From Saprospiraceae bacterium (GTDB taxonomy: Bacteria; Bacteroidota; Bacteroidia; Chitinophagales; Saprospiraceae), in assembly GCA_016711125.1 (NCBI GenBank), contig JADJTQ010000003.1:868001-932000 (forward strand): a stretch of 64,000 bases of DNA, in the 5' to 3' direction. Positions 20,761 through 30,718 of this stretch are shown here, piece after piece; within the stretch, counting starts at the first letter, position 1, and the number at the start of each line of letters is the position of its first letter. Below the pieces are notes generated by a model. It did no database searches. It was not told the origin of the DNA and worked only from the letters and a program-made list of their open reading frames with translations. The translations under genes and the position numbers were made by a program.

Positions 20761-22233
20761 ATGTTCATGCAAATCTTGAAAGGTCTTATCCTGCCTTCGA
20801 TCTTTTCTCAACTATTGATGTTATTTTTTCATGCGACTTATGTTCATGCCCAGAACCTATCCTCTAAACCTCGTATCATCGTCACGACCGACATCACCAA
20901 TGAGCCAGATGATCAGGAGTCATTGATCCGCTTATTAGTCTATTCCAATGATTTTGATATTGAAGGATTAATCGGATCGACGGGCGTTTGGAAAGTTTGT
21001 CAACCTGCCACTCATGTCATTCACGAATGCATCGATCAGTATGCAAAGGTCAGAGAAAATCTTTTATTACATGATCAGGATTATCCTTCCGCTGAATATC
21101 TCCACAGTATCACAGCTACGGGAAATACAGCCTATGGGATGAGTGGTGTAGGCTTCCGGCCTTCCAAAGGAGCAAGGATGATCATCGATGCTGCCGACAA
21201 AGCTGATCCTCGTCCGGTTTGGTTGCTGGCTTGGGGTGGTGCCAATACCATTGCACAGGCCTTATGGACGGTCCAGCAGACCCGGACTACCGAAGAACTC
21301 AAAACATTTATCAGTAAGATCCGTGTATACGACCTGGCGGGCCAGGATGATGCCGGGGCCTGGATGGGCAAAACTTTTCCTGACTTATTCATCATCCGTA
21401 ACATGGTGGCTTACAAAGGGATGTCGAATCGTTACAGCAGCACAGCCTGGGATTATACCCGGGGTGGTGATGAAACAGTGGTCACTCGTGAGTGGGTTCG
21501 GGAAAACATTCAGGAAAATCATGGCCCATTGGGTAAGTTATATCCGGATGCGCTTCATATTTGGGAGGGAGATACCCCCACCTTCTTTTATCTCATGCCA
21601 AATGGACTAAATGATCCTGAGCAGCAATGGCAGGGTAGTTGGGGTGGTCGTTTTACCCGGGATAAAAAGAAGAATGGAAATATAGAAATCCAGGAGTACG
21701 GAGGTGCCGATTGTTCGAAAGGATGTTTTGTAAATGAGCTACCCTATCTGGATTATTGGATGTATCTCGAGGACAAAGACACTTGGAAAGATGAGAACAC
21801 ATCCCATGAAAATGTGTGGTGCACTATATTCAGGTGGCGCACCGATTTTCAAAATGATTTTGCTGCTCGCATGGATTGGACGGTGAGAAAATACGAAGAG
21901 GCCAACCATAATCCGATCGCCATTTTAAATGGTGACAAAAGTAAAGATGTGATTTATCAAATGGTAAGACCAGGAGCAACCCTACAACTAGAAGCTTCCC
22001 AATCCATTGATCCTGATGATGATATAATCAGTTATAAGTGGTGGATATATCAAGAGGCAGGCACCTACGATGGGGAATTAACGGTCCCAAATTCTTCTCA
22101 AAGCAGGACCTCAATACAAATTCCTGCTGATGCCCAGGGTAAAAATATCCATATCATACTTACATTGAGAGACGATGGAATTCCTCAACTTACCAGCTAT
22201 CGAAGGTTCGTGATTGACTGTAATAAATGGTAG
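20761..22233 (+). CDS. DUF1593 secreted nucleoside-hydrolase-like protein
   Basis: A 490-aa protein with an N-terminal signal peptide ending near HATYVHAQ. The mature start PRIIVTTDITNEPDDQESLIRLLVYSNDFDIEGLIG is the hallmark of DUF1593, which has a nucleoside-hydrolase fold: the DITNEPDD cluster stands where the ribose/calcium-binding aspartates sit in nucleoside hydrolases. The C-terminal about 90 residues (DGELTVPNSSQSRTSIQIP) form an Ig-like domain. Family members are found near glycan-degradation genes, but no enzymatic assay is known to me. Predicted periplasmic or secreted. Confidence 0.85.
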   Translation: MFMQILKGLILPSIFSQLLMLFFHATYVHAQNLSSKPRIIVTTDITNEPDDQESLIRLLVYSNDFDIEGLIGSTGVWKVCQPATHVIHECIDQYAKVRENLLLHDQDYPSAEYLHSITATGNTAYGMSGVGFRPSKGARMIIDAADKADPRPVWLLAWGGANTIAQALWTVQQTRTTEELKTFISKIRVYDLAGQDDAGAWMGKTFPDLFIIRNMVAYKGMSNRYSSTAWDYTRGGDETVVTREWVRENIQENHGPLGKLYPDALHIWEGDTPTFFYLMPNGLNDPEQQWQGSWGGRFTRDKKKNGNIEIQEYGGADCSKGCFVNELPYLDYWMYLEDKDTWKDENTSHENVWCTIFRWRTDFQNDFAARMDWTVRKYEEANHNPIAILNGDKSKDVIYQMVRPGATLQLEASQSIDPDDDIISYKWWIYQEAGTYDGELTVPNSSQSRTSIQIPADAQGKNIHIILTLRDDGIPQLTSYRRFVIDCNKW

Positions 22234-22439
22234 TTAGATTTTTTAGAGTAATTTTGTTGATTCAACACGAGCATGAATAGAATCAATAGGGACTTATTCC
22301 AAGTAGCCCTTTCACCCAACATATAATTGTTCTAAATTAGGAGCAATCTCCGGATTTCAATCAAGTAACCTTTACTTTGGCCCCGGAAAATCTTAAATTT
22401 GGCTGTTTCTGAATATCTAATTAAAATCGAAGATCTTCC

Positions 22440-23072
22440 ATGAAAAATGATAAAAATAAATCTCCTAAGCAGCCTTTGGGAAATGGGCTGAGCAGGAGAG
22501 GCTTCCTTCGTGGCGCTGGGCTAACGACGGCTGGGAGCGTTGTATTTAATTCTGCTGTCCTTGCCTTTGATACCGAAGTCAAGCCTGCAGTTGGTAAAGC
22601 ATATGGACCGGATTCCGTTACCCTTGAGTTGAAAGTTAATGGTGAAATGAAATCGATGATCGTTGAGCCACGCACTACCTTGGCTTCGGCTTTGCGCGAT
22701 CATCTCGGCCTTACCGGGACTAAGATAGTCTGTGATCGTGGCTCATGCTCTGCATGTACAGTATGGCTGGACGGTAAACCCATCAATTCATGTATGACGC
22801 TGGTCCTGGATGTGGGTTCCCGGCAAGTAGACACCATTGAGGGATTAGCTCACGAGGGAGACCTTCATCCTTTGCAGGAAGCCTTTATCGAGTATGATGC
22901 CAGCCAATGCGGCTATTGTACACCGGGTATGTTGATGACTGCTGCCCACCTTTTAAAATCAAACCCAAATCCCACTTTGCAAGATGTTAAAAAAGCCATG
23001 CGTGGCAATCTTTGCCGGTGTGGCACCTATCCTCATGTATTCAAGGCTACCCTTGCGGCAGCAAAAAAATGA
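22440..23072 (+). CDS. Molybdenum hydroxylase 2Fe-2S subunit, Tat-exported
   Basis: A 210-aa protein. LSRRGFLRGAGL at residues 17-28 is a twin-arginine signal. The plant-type [2Fe-2S] domain has CDRGSCSACTVWLDG plus the fourth Cys in INSC; the helical second cluster domain has CGYCTPGML and CRCGTYP. This is the small electron-transfer subunit of the xanthine dehydrogenase / aldehyde oxidase family; the Tat signal on this subunit is typical of periplasmic aldehyde oxidoreductases such as PaoABC. It is the first gene of the operon, with the Mo subunit starting a few bases after its stop. Confidence 0.92.
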   Translation: MKNDKNKSPKQPLGNGLSRRGFLRGAGLTTAGSVVFNSAVLAFDTEVKPAVGKAYGPDSVTLELKVNGEMKSMIVEPRTTLASALRDHLGLTGTKIVCDRGSCSACTVWLDGKPINSCMTLVLDVGSRQVDTIEGLAHEGDLHPLQEAFIEYDASQCGYCTPGMLMTAAHLLKSNPNPTLQDVKKAMRGNLCRCGTYPHVFKATLAAAKK

Positions 23073-23078
23073 AGTAAG

Positions 23079-25411
23079 ATGGAGACAAGAAAGAAAAATT
23101 TCCTTTTGGCATACCCGGTCATAACCTGGGTGAAATTGAAAGGGAAATCCCAGCCGATGAACCACCAGCCTGGCCAATTAATGATAAACTGAACGTAATT
23201 GGAAAACGGATACCCCGTCTGGATGCCAGAGCCAAAGTGACAGGTGAGGCCAAGTACACCTCCGACATACAGCTCCCAGGCATGCTCTATGCCAAGATGT
23301 TGCGTGCCAACGTGCCTCACGCCAAAATAAAATCGATAGATATCAGCAGAGCGGAGAGTCTGCCCGGTGTACATGCCATACATATCATGCACCCAATGGA
23401 TGGACCAGAGAAAGGCTATCCGGAAGTGAAATATGTCGGCCAACCTTTGGCTGGTGTGGCTGCAGACACCCTCGATATTGCCAAAGATGCTATCAAATTG
23501 ATTAAGGTAACTTATGAAGAAAAGCCTTTTGTCATTGACCTTGAGGAGGCGATGCTGGAAAATGCACCTCTGGTCTTTGATACACCGATGGGCGAACAGC
23601 GAGATGGTGGAGATGTAGGGGTAGTCCATGATGGAAGTGAAGGCACCGGTAATTTAAGAGGTCCTTCAACCAGTAGTTTTTGGGGCGGTCCCAGGGGAAA
23701 TCTTGAAAAAGGCTTTTCAGAGGCAGACGTAATTGTGGAAAGAACATTCCGCACTCAGGTACATACCCATGTACCTCTTGAAACTCACGGCGTCGTGATT
23801 GATTGGAAACCGGAAGGAATGACTGTTTATGCTTCGACCCAAAGCACTAAGGGAGTGCGGGATGAACTAGCGACTTATTTTGATTTGCCAAAAAGTCAGG
23901 TCAGAGTGATTTGTCATTTTATGGGCGGTGGTTTTGGCGCCAAGCATAGTGCGGGTACTTTCGGACCCATGGCTGCTACCTTGTCAAAAGAATCCGGCAG
24001 GCCTGTTTGGTTGATGTTAGACAGGCAGGAAGAGCATCTTGCCGAGGGAAACCGACCAAATTCTATACATTATCTAAAAATCGGAGCCAAGAAAGATGGC
24101 ATGCTAACGGCGATTCAACAGCGTTCACACGGTACTGCCGGGGTAGCTCTCGGTGCAGGAGTAGGACGTATTGCCCAGATACTCTATGAATGTCCCAATT
24201 TTGCTACTGAACAATATGATGTGCTCACTCATGCCGGACCAGGTGCTGCCTGGAGAGCTCCGGGAAATGTGCAAGGTGCTTTTGGTGTCGAGCAAGTGAT
24301 CGATGAGATTGCTGAAAAACTTAAAATAGACCCCCTTACCTTACGTGATAAGATTGACAAGAGTGAAGTACGTAAGGTGGAGCGTATGCGTGGCGCTGAA
24401 AAAATTCGGATGGTCTCGGCGAAAGTCCGCAGGGTCGGATACTGGCCCGATTAAAAAGGACTCGGCATGGCCCAGTCCACCTGGCCTCGATTTGTCCATC
24501 TCGATTCATCGGTCGAAGTTAAGATTTACAAAGACGGTGCCGGTGAAGTGCGAAGTGGGGTACAAGACATCGGAACTGGTACTAAAACCATTCTTGCCCA
24601 GGTAGTGGCAGAAGAACTGGGTTTGAAAGTCACCGACGTTACTGTTCGAATCGGTGACACCGTATTTCCGGATGGTCCTGGCTCGGGAGGTAGTGTAGTG
24701 ACGGGCTCGATCACGCCACCTACTCGTAACGCGGCCTATCAGGTAAAAATGAAACTATTTGAACAGGTGGCCAAGCAATGGAATACTGAGGCATCTAAAC
24801 TAGTGGCTATTAACGGACAGGTGCAGCATCAGGATGATTCCACCAAAAAGATGTATTTTAAAGATGCTCTTAAGTCAATGCGTACCGGTCATATCTCGGT
24901 GATAGCCAGTCGCTCTGATGACTATGGTGGCTTTCAGCAACCCTGGGGCTTGGCCTATGGTGATCTCGGCTCCGTACAGTTTGCCGAAGTGACCGTTGAT
25001 ACGGATACCGGCTTTATTAAAGTGGATCGAATAGTCGCGGCTCATAGCTGTGCACGACCTTTGAATATTGGCCAACTCGAAAGTCAAATTAATGGCGGCG
25101 TAATTCAAGGTGTTTCTTACGCACTCTATGAGACCAGAGTGATGGACAATGCTACTGGCCATATGATGAATGCCAATGTCGATCAGTACAAAATGCCCTA
25201 TGCCATGGAGATTCCGGAGATCGACTGTATTTTGGTAGAAGAATATCCGGCCCTCTCGTCAACCGACGCCTATGGCATCGCTGAGCCAGCCAATATTTCA
25301 ACTGCTGCAGCGATAGCAAATGCTGTCTATAATGCCATTGGAGTGCGGATATATGAGATTCCCATTACTCCGGCAAGTATCTTAAATGCTTTAAATAAAG
25401 TCTACGAATAA
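23079..25411 (+). pseudogene. Molybdenum hydroxylase large (Mo-pterin) subunit, three frameshifts
   Basis: A reconstructed protein of about 775 aa. ATG 23079 opens METRKKNF, and one extra base near 23093-23101 joins it to PFGIPGHNLGEIEREIP. The body shows ARAKVTGEAKYTSDI, HVPLETHGVVIDW, GGGFGAKHS, GPGAAWRAPGNVQGAFGVEQ and, near the end, YGIAEPANISTAAAIANAVY with the catalytic glutamate of the family. Two more slips occur at an A6 run (about 24401-24406) and a GG (about 24459). It binds molybdopterin, so it depends on MoaD and MoaE. Substrate unknown; aldehyde or N-heterocycle hydroxylation is typical. If the breaks are real, the enzyme is dead. Confidence 0.85.
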
Positions 25412-25421
25412 AAATTAGATC

Positions 25422-26438
25422 ATGAATAAATTCAGTTGGTATGAAGCAAAGTCCGTGGAGGATGCTCTAAGCCAAGCCAATACGACCTTATCTGAAGAAT
25501 TATTTAAGCCTTCCGATCAGGCAGCTATTTTCAAATCAGGAGGGATTGATATCCTTGATTTCCTCAAGGAAGGATTAATAAGTCCTAAGACCATCATCAA
25601 TATCCGCGAAATTCCAGGCTTGGATAAAATAAGTCATGAACATGGAGTCGGCATGACCATTGGTGCCAATGTAACGCTGGCCGATATAGAACATGATGGA
25701 GAAATACAAAAAAACTATCCGGCATTGTACCAGGCGGTTGCCCATGCCGCTACCCCACAATTGCGTAATATGTCTACCCTCGGTGGCAATATAGCTCAAC
25801 GTAATCGTTGTTGGTATTTTCGATCGGTCGAGCATCCTTGTTTCCGGAAAAATGGCGATCGATGTTTCGCCAGACATTCACAGACAGGTCAAAATGAGGG
25901 GCATGCTATTATTGATAACGGTTCTTGCGTGAGCGTGCATGCATCATCCATTTCCACCGCTCTTCTTGCTCTGCAGGCAAAAGTGGTTATTGTAAACGAT
26001 AAAATGGAGAAGAAAGAAGTACCCATTGAAGATTTCTTTGTTTCTCCGGCACAAGATGTTAGCCGCGAAAACATTTTGCAAAAGAAAGATTTAATCACCG
26101 GAATCAAAATTCCTACTCCAACTGCCAACACTAAAAGCTATTATATCAAACAGGTGGCCAGAGAATCATATGATTGGTCATTGGCCGATGTAGCGGTGGT
26201 AGCAGAAATGAAGGGAAATACCTGTCAAAGCATTACAATTGCCTTGGGAGCTGCGGCGCCGACACCCATTCGAAGTTATGAAGCTGAGGCGCTGCTGAAA
26301 GGAAAACAATTGTCTGACCAAAATATCATGAAGGCAGCTGAGAAGGCCATGGAAGTAGCCCGACCACTCTCAAAAAATGGTTATAAAGTACCGCTTTTTA
26401 AATCCATTATTTCCCGGGCACTCAAAGGATTGGCTTAG
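25422..26438 (+). CDS. Molybdenum hydroxylase FAD subunit with Cys-rich 4Fe-4S-type insert
   Basis: A 338-aa protein. FAD-binding motifs are KSGGIDILDFLK in the N-terminal lobe and TPQLRNMSTLGGNIAQR in the second lobe, and a CO-dehydrogenase-flavoprotein C-terminal domain ends in KNGYKVPLFKSIISRAL. Between residues about 130 and 170 there is a segment with four cysteines (NRCWYF, HPCF, DRCF, NGSC). In E. coli PaoB such a segment binds an extra [4Fe-4S] cluster, so a PaoB-like architecture is inferred. It starts 8 bp after the Mo subunit stop and is followed immediately by the 75-aa gene. Confidence 0.9.
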   Translation: MNKFSWYEAKSVEDALSQANTTLSEELFKPSDQAAIFKSGGIDILDFLKEGLISPKTIINIREIPGLDKISHEHGVGMTIGANVTLADIEHDGEIQKNYPALYQAVAHAATPQLRNMSTLGGNIAQRNRCWYFRSVEHPCFRKNGDRCFARHSQTGQNEGHAIIDNGSCVSVHASSISTALLALQAKVVIVNDKMEKKEVPIEDFFVSPAQDVSRENILQKKDLITGIKIPTPTANTKSYYIKQVARESYDWSLADVAVVAEMKGNTCQSITIALGAAAPTPIRSYEAEALLKGKQLSDQNIMKAAEKAMEVARPLSKNGYKVPLFKSIISRALKGLA

Positions 26439-26440
26439 TC

Positions 26441-26668
26441 ATGCCTGATAAGCTGGAAGATCATAAATTATGCAAATTTCTTCGCGCAAGAAATCCATAT
26501 GGCATGCCAGAAGGTGGTGAGAATCCCTGGTACTTGCTAGATGATGCCAACACTATATTTTGGTGCATTCGCACTGCTGGTGGTACTGGTCCCGATTATG
26601 GTCTGGTAGGTCCCGGAGGCTGTCAGGCAGGCCGAAAATGTTTTGCTGAAGAAAAATATCCCGCTTGA
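26441..26668 (+). CDS. Small protein of the Mo-hydroxylase operon
   Basis: A 75-aa protein starting 2 bp after the FAD-subunit stop, clearly within the operon. It has three cysteines (HKLCKF, WCIRT, GGCQAGRKC holds two close together) and a Trp/Gly-rich middle (ENPWYLLDDANTIFWCIRTAGG). I do not recognise a named family. Spacing and composition suggest a real gene rather than a spurious frame; a metal- or cluster-related accessory role is a guess from the cysteines and position. Confidence 0.6.
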   Translation: MPDKLEDHKLCKFLRARNPYGMPEGGENPWYLLDDANTIFWCIRTAGGTGPDYGLVGPGGCQAGRKCFAEEKYPA

Positions 26669-26947
26669 GGGTCCCTTGAGGGGGTAGGGGGTGGAATAAC
26701 GCCGGGTCATTATTAACATCAGAAAATGTTGATTTCAAACCACCCAGCGTATAAATTCCGGGCTCCTTTTTCTCCCTATGATCTTCTCATATTCAGATAG
26801 GATAACAAAAAAATGTCCCCCCGTGAAGGGGTAGGGGATGAAAAAACGCCGTGTCTCAATTTTTTGACTCTGATCAAATAAAATCAATCAATAAAATATC
26901 GGTTTAAAAAATCAGAATCATGTTGGCTATCATCGATAGGATATCCT

Positions 26948-29052
26948 GTGCGCTCTAGGAGGGTGTTGAACTACGCAACTTGATGCTGAAGCCGTAAATC
27001 GTCGTTTCTGGTGCGGTGAGACGAAGGAAGCTACCGGAGGTTGTCGCGCCGTGAAAGTCCGTGAGATGGGGACTACACACAGCGCTTTATATAAATATTA
27101 AAGCATGAGTGTAATGAAACATCTCATCACGCCAATGGGTATCGACCCCCATCCGGCAAGGTTTAGCCAACCTCCGGAAGCGAGTCTTGCGTAATCATTC
27201 GAGAGGATGGTACGAAGCGTAGACAGCGAGTGTCAAAGGTGTATGATAGAGCCTCGAAAGGGTAGATAAATCTGGAGTCTTAGTAGTCAACTTTGCTGGG
27301 ACAATATGGAGGTAGGGCCAAAGGCGATCCTGCCGAAGTCCGGCGGGGTCAAAGAATGCATCAGAGACATAGAGGGCGAGTACGGGAACACGGGAGACCC
27401 TACTGTCTCCTGCTGGGAGAAGGGCAAATGGGCGAGCTCTTGAACAAAAGGCCTGTGTAGGGTGGTCAGTGTCATCATCATCCTGCAGCGAAGAAACGCG
27501 ATGACAGGAGCAGGTACGCAAGCCGAGGGAAACCGAAGGTGAAGGAATGACAGAGGGAGTCTTAGCCGCTTCATAGTACCGTTGGAAAGGTGGGAAATCC
27601 TAACCGGGGAAAGCCACTGAGTAGGGAAGGGAGCAGCACGAAACGGGGACTGTGTTTTGGACACATTGATTATACCAGTTTATAATATACGATGTCAACG
27701 AAAGAGATACAGATAGCACAACTGTCAAGGAAACACAAGGACAGCACGTTGCACAATTTGCACGGCTTTATCGATATATATGCCCTGTATGGGTCATATA
27801 AAAGATTGAATAGACAAAGCGCAAGTGGCGTGGACGGAGAGACATGGCAGAGCTACGGAAAAGGAGGAATAGGTAAAATGACAGAGCTTCTGAACAAATT
27901 CAAGAAAGGAACCTATCGGGCGCCAAACGTCCGCCGCGTGTACATAGGAAAAGATAGCGGTGGGACACGGCCATTAGGCATACCGACGATCGAGGACAAG
28001 ATACTGCAGACAGCAGTGCTAGGGTACTTGAACCAGTGTACGAACAAGAATTCAAAGAATTCTCGTACGGGTTCAGGCCGGGTCGGAGTCAGCACCAAGC
28101 GATAGATTACCTGTTTGAAGAGGTAAGTTTTGGGAAGATACGCTATGTCATAGATGCGGATATTCGCAACTTTTTCGGGGAGCTCAACCATGGTCTGTTA
28201 CGAAGTTTTCTGGACCTACGGGTAAAGGATGGACTGGTACGTAAAATGATAGATAAATGGCTCAAGGCGGGCATCATGGAATCTGGCCAGGTTACCTACC
28301 CTGTAGAGGGTACACCACAGGGAGGTTCCATCTCCCCACTACTGAGCAATATCTATCTACATTATGTACTGGATACATGGTATTCGGAAATGATACAACC
28401 ACTACTGAAAGGGAGAAGCATGATAGTGAGGTACGCAGATGATTTTGTTTTAGGCTTCAGTGATCTGGAAGATGCGAAGCGTGTCTTCAAGGTTTTACCA
28501 AAGCGATTTGAGAAATATGGGTTACGTATACACCCGGAGAAGACAAAGCTGATAGACCTAGCAGGAACAGGTAAGGGCGAAGAACGCAGCTTTGATTTTC
28601 TTGGGTTCACCCATTATCTTGGAAAGAGCAGAAAAGGGTATAAAGTATTGAAGCGTAAAACGAGTCGGAAGAAATTTACCGGAGCTTTAAGGAGAATGGC
28701 CACCTGGATTAAGCGCAATAGGAACATGCGAGCGGTCGATCTGATAGCAAAAGTAAATATCAAATTACGCGGATACTACAATTATTATGGCATCACCTTT
28801 AATTTTAATGGTATTCGGCGCTACTACCTTGAAGTATTTAAACTATTATTTAAATGGTTGAATCGACGAGGAGGTCGCTCCAAAAACTGGGACCACTTCA
28901 ACAATTTATTGATGGAGTGGCAACCACTATTACGTCCGAAAATATATCATTCCTATTCTTTAGCGAAACCCTGATTCGGAGGAACCGTATGCGGGGAAGC
29001 CGCTCGTACGGGTCTGTGGGGGCGCGGGGAGGTAACGAACCGCACTACCCGG
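26948..29052 (+). mobile_element. Group II intron
   Basis: The 5' end GTGCG at 26948 matches the group II consensus and is followed by domain I-like sequence, including GTGAAAGTCCGTGAGATGG near 27050. The intron-encoded protein lies in domain IV (27692-28974). A 34-nt domain V hairpin sits at 28981-29014 (GAACCGTATG ... CGTACGGGTC), then a domain VI-like stem ends at ACTACCCGGAT. The 3' boundary is approximate. By my alignment the usual AGC catalytic triad reads AAC with a mismatched partner, so splicing competence is doubtful. It is not inside any recognisable gene, lying downstream of the Mo-hydroxylase operon. Confidence 0.85.
27692..28974 (+). pseudogene. ltrA: Group II intron reverse transcriptase/maturase, frameshifted
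   Basis: About 427 aa when joined. The first frame gives SASGVDGETWQSYGKGG, the fingers motif and IPTIEDKILQTAVL. A one-base loss near 28018-28024 shifts the frame, which continues as VLEPVYEQEFKEFSYGFRPGR, then DADIRNFFGELNH, GTPQGGSISPLLSNIYLHYVLD and the catalytic IVRYADDFVLGF (YADD). The C-terminus has the maturase X domain (RKKFTGALRRMATWI, KLRGYYNYYGI) and stops without an HNH endonuclease, as in En-minus lineages. As sequenced it cannot make a complete enzyme. Confidence 0.9.
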
Positions 29053-29130
29053 ATAACTGACTGAGGATCAACAAAACCAGGAACGGCGAGAACGGCTGCA
29101 TCATGTTATAGTAAGTATCTATTTTTACTA

Positions 29131-29166
29131 ATCAGCGCGAGGTGAGTATTTCAACAGCCTCCTAGA
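29131..29166 (+). repeat. 36-bp repeat, copy 1
   Basis: This matches 55804-55839 with one mismatch (AACAG versus AACAT). The reverse complement of its right half (CTAGGAGG-x-TGTTGAA) also occurs inside the first 23 bp of the group II intron (26952-26970). It lies about 80 bp beyond the intron 3' end. Origin unknown. Confidence 0.7.
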
Positions 29167-29255
29167 TCACAGGAGATGATGATTTAGGTTACCCGGCCTT
29201 ACAAGCTCTTTCTGTACTTTGGCAAATTTTAAAGTATCCTAATGATCAAATTGAA

Positions 29256-29795
29256 ATGAAAGCAAGCACATTATTTATTGCAATAGTGATTTTCTCAGGC
29301 AACTTGTTAATAGCTCAGGATCACGTAGAAGAATCTTTCCCAACCCATATGATTGGCTTGGATATTGGACATGCGCACTTATTTGAACAAGATGAATCAG
29401 GGCATAAGGGTCTATTGTCACTGCCTTCATTTGGTCTGAATTATACGTTGCAAATTAATGAGCGCTGGGGTTTCGGTGTCCACACCGATTTGATCTTTGA
29501 AGAATATAGGATAGTGACGGAAGTGCGTGGAGATGAACATGAATCGATCGAAAGGGTTTACCCTATTGCGCCGGCAATTTTAGGTATTTATAAGTTGAGT
29601 CATCATTGGGCCTTATTAGCCGGATTTGGCAGGGAGTTTTCCAAGGGTGAAAACTTTTGGTTGAATAGGGCAGGTATTGAATATTCGATGCCACTTCATG
29701 CCAGATGGGAATTTTTTGGCACCTTGCAATATGATGTAAAATGGGAAGCTTATGATAATTGGGTCTTGGGTTTTGGACTGGCCAAATACTTGTGA
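29256..29795 (+). CDS. Small outer-membrane beta-barrel-like protein
   Basis: A 179-aa protein with a signal peptide (MKASTLFIAIVIFSGNLLIAQ). The rest alternates polar and hydrophobic residues in 10-12 residue strands with aromatic girdles (LPSFGLNYTLQINERWGFGVH, WEFFGTLQYDVKW) and ends in VLGFGLAKYL, a plausible barrel-closing strand. This fits an eight-stranded porin-family outer-membrane protein, as is common in Bacteroidota. Function unknown. Confidence 0.6.
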   Translation: MKASTLFIAIVIFSGNLLIAQDHVEESFPTHMIGLDIGHAHLFEQDESGHKGLLSLPSFGLNYTLQINERWGFGVHTDLIFEEYRIVTEVRGDEHESIERVYPIAPAILGIYKLSHHWALLAGFGREFSKGENFWLNRAGIEYSMPLHARWEFFGTLQYDVKWEAYDNWVLGFGLAKYL

Positions 29796-29910
29796 GGACA
29801 TTTATTGATTAGCCGGAAGTATAAAATACCTGTGTAGCTAGAAATTTGACATTCACTCACTTTTGAGTTTCATTATCTTCAAAGTCTGAAAGAAGTAGCT
29901 ACGAAATTTT

Positions 29911-30492
29911 ATGTCTCCATCAAAGAAACTCCGTTGCGTTTGGGCGGGAAACAACGAACCCTATATCAGTTACCACGATCTCGAATGGGGGCTACCCCTT
30001 CACGATGACCAGCGACTTTTTGAAATGATCAATCTGGAAGGCGCTCAAGCCGGACTTAGTTGGATCACTATCCTAAAAAAGAGAGATAATTACCGAAAAG
30101 CATTCGACGAGTTTGATCCGGAGAAGGTCGCTGGATATAGCGATGAGAAGATTGAAAAATTATTGGAGAATGAAGGAATTGTAAGAAATAGACTTAAGGT
30201 CAATGCCGTCGTTACCAATGCCCAGGCATATTTGAAACTAGGTGAATCACGGTCCACTTTTGATGAATACCTATGGCAATTTGTTGATGGAAAGCCGATT
30301 ATCAATCGCTGGAAGTCAATGGCAGAAGTACCGGCTTCCACTAAAGAAAGTGAAACGTTAAGTAAAGACTTAAAAAAGAAGGGTTTTAAATTTGTAGGCA
30401 GCACGATTTGTTACGCTTTTATGCAGGCAGTAGGTATGGTCAACGATCACACAACCGATTGTTTTCGTTGGGAAGATTGCCAGAAGGAATAA
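29911..30492 (+). CDS. tag: DNA-3-methyladenine glycosylase I
   Basis: A 193-aa protein of the usual Tag length. It begins with the zinc-binding Cys and conserved RCVWAGNNEPYISYHDLEWG, followed by LFEMINLEGAQAGLSWITILKKR, which contains the catalytic Glu and the substrate-pocket Trp. KGFKFVGSTICYAFMQAVGMVNDHTTDC carries the other zinc ligands (His, Cys). It excises 3-methyladenine from alkylated DNA as the first step of base-excision repair. It stands alone between an outer-membrane protein and FISUMP protein B. Confidence 0.95.
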   Translation: MSPSKKLRCVWAGNNEPYISYHDLEWGLPLHDDQRLFEMINLEGAQAGLSWITILKKRDNYRKAFDEFDPEKVAGYSDEKIEKLLENEGIVRNRLKVNAVVTNAQAYLKLGESRSTFDEYLWQFVDGKPIINRWKSMAEVPASTKESETLSKDLKKKGFKFVGSTICYAFMQAVGMVNDHTTDCFRWEDCQKE

Positions 30493-30718
30493 CAGATTTG
30501 GTGCCATTGATTGAAGGATGAACTAAAGAAATATTTTATCTTTCTGCTCGACTACTGAAGAATGAGTTCAAATAGACACAACCTTTTGGTTGGATCTTTA
30601 GCTAAATAAAGTACTTCCTATTTTGAGTCCGAAAAGCAAGGGCAGAAATCTTTGCTGTTATGGATTTTAATTTGAAGCTATGGTTGCGAGTTTTATGAAG
30701 TAATTAATTTTTTCAGCT

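Noticed and set aside
26670..26900. Two G-rich words (GAGGGGGTAGGGGGTGG and GTGAAGGGGTAGGGGATG) that might be a CRISPR or direct repeat
   Set aside because: Only two imperfect copies, with no regular spacing. They look like a common intergenic repeat and are not a CRISPR array.
27195..27664. Minus-strand frames within the group II intron 5' region
   Set aside because: They lie in structured intron RNA domains I-III and show no protein-like composition.
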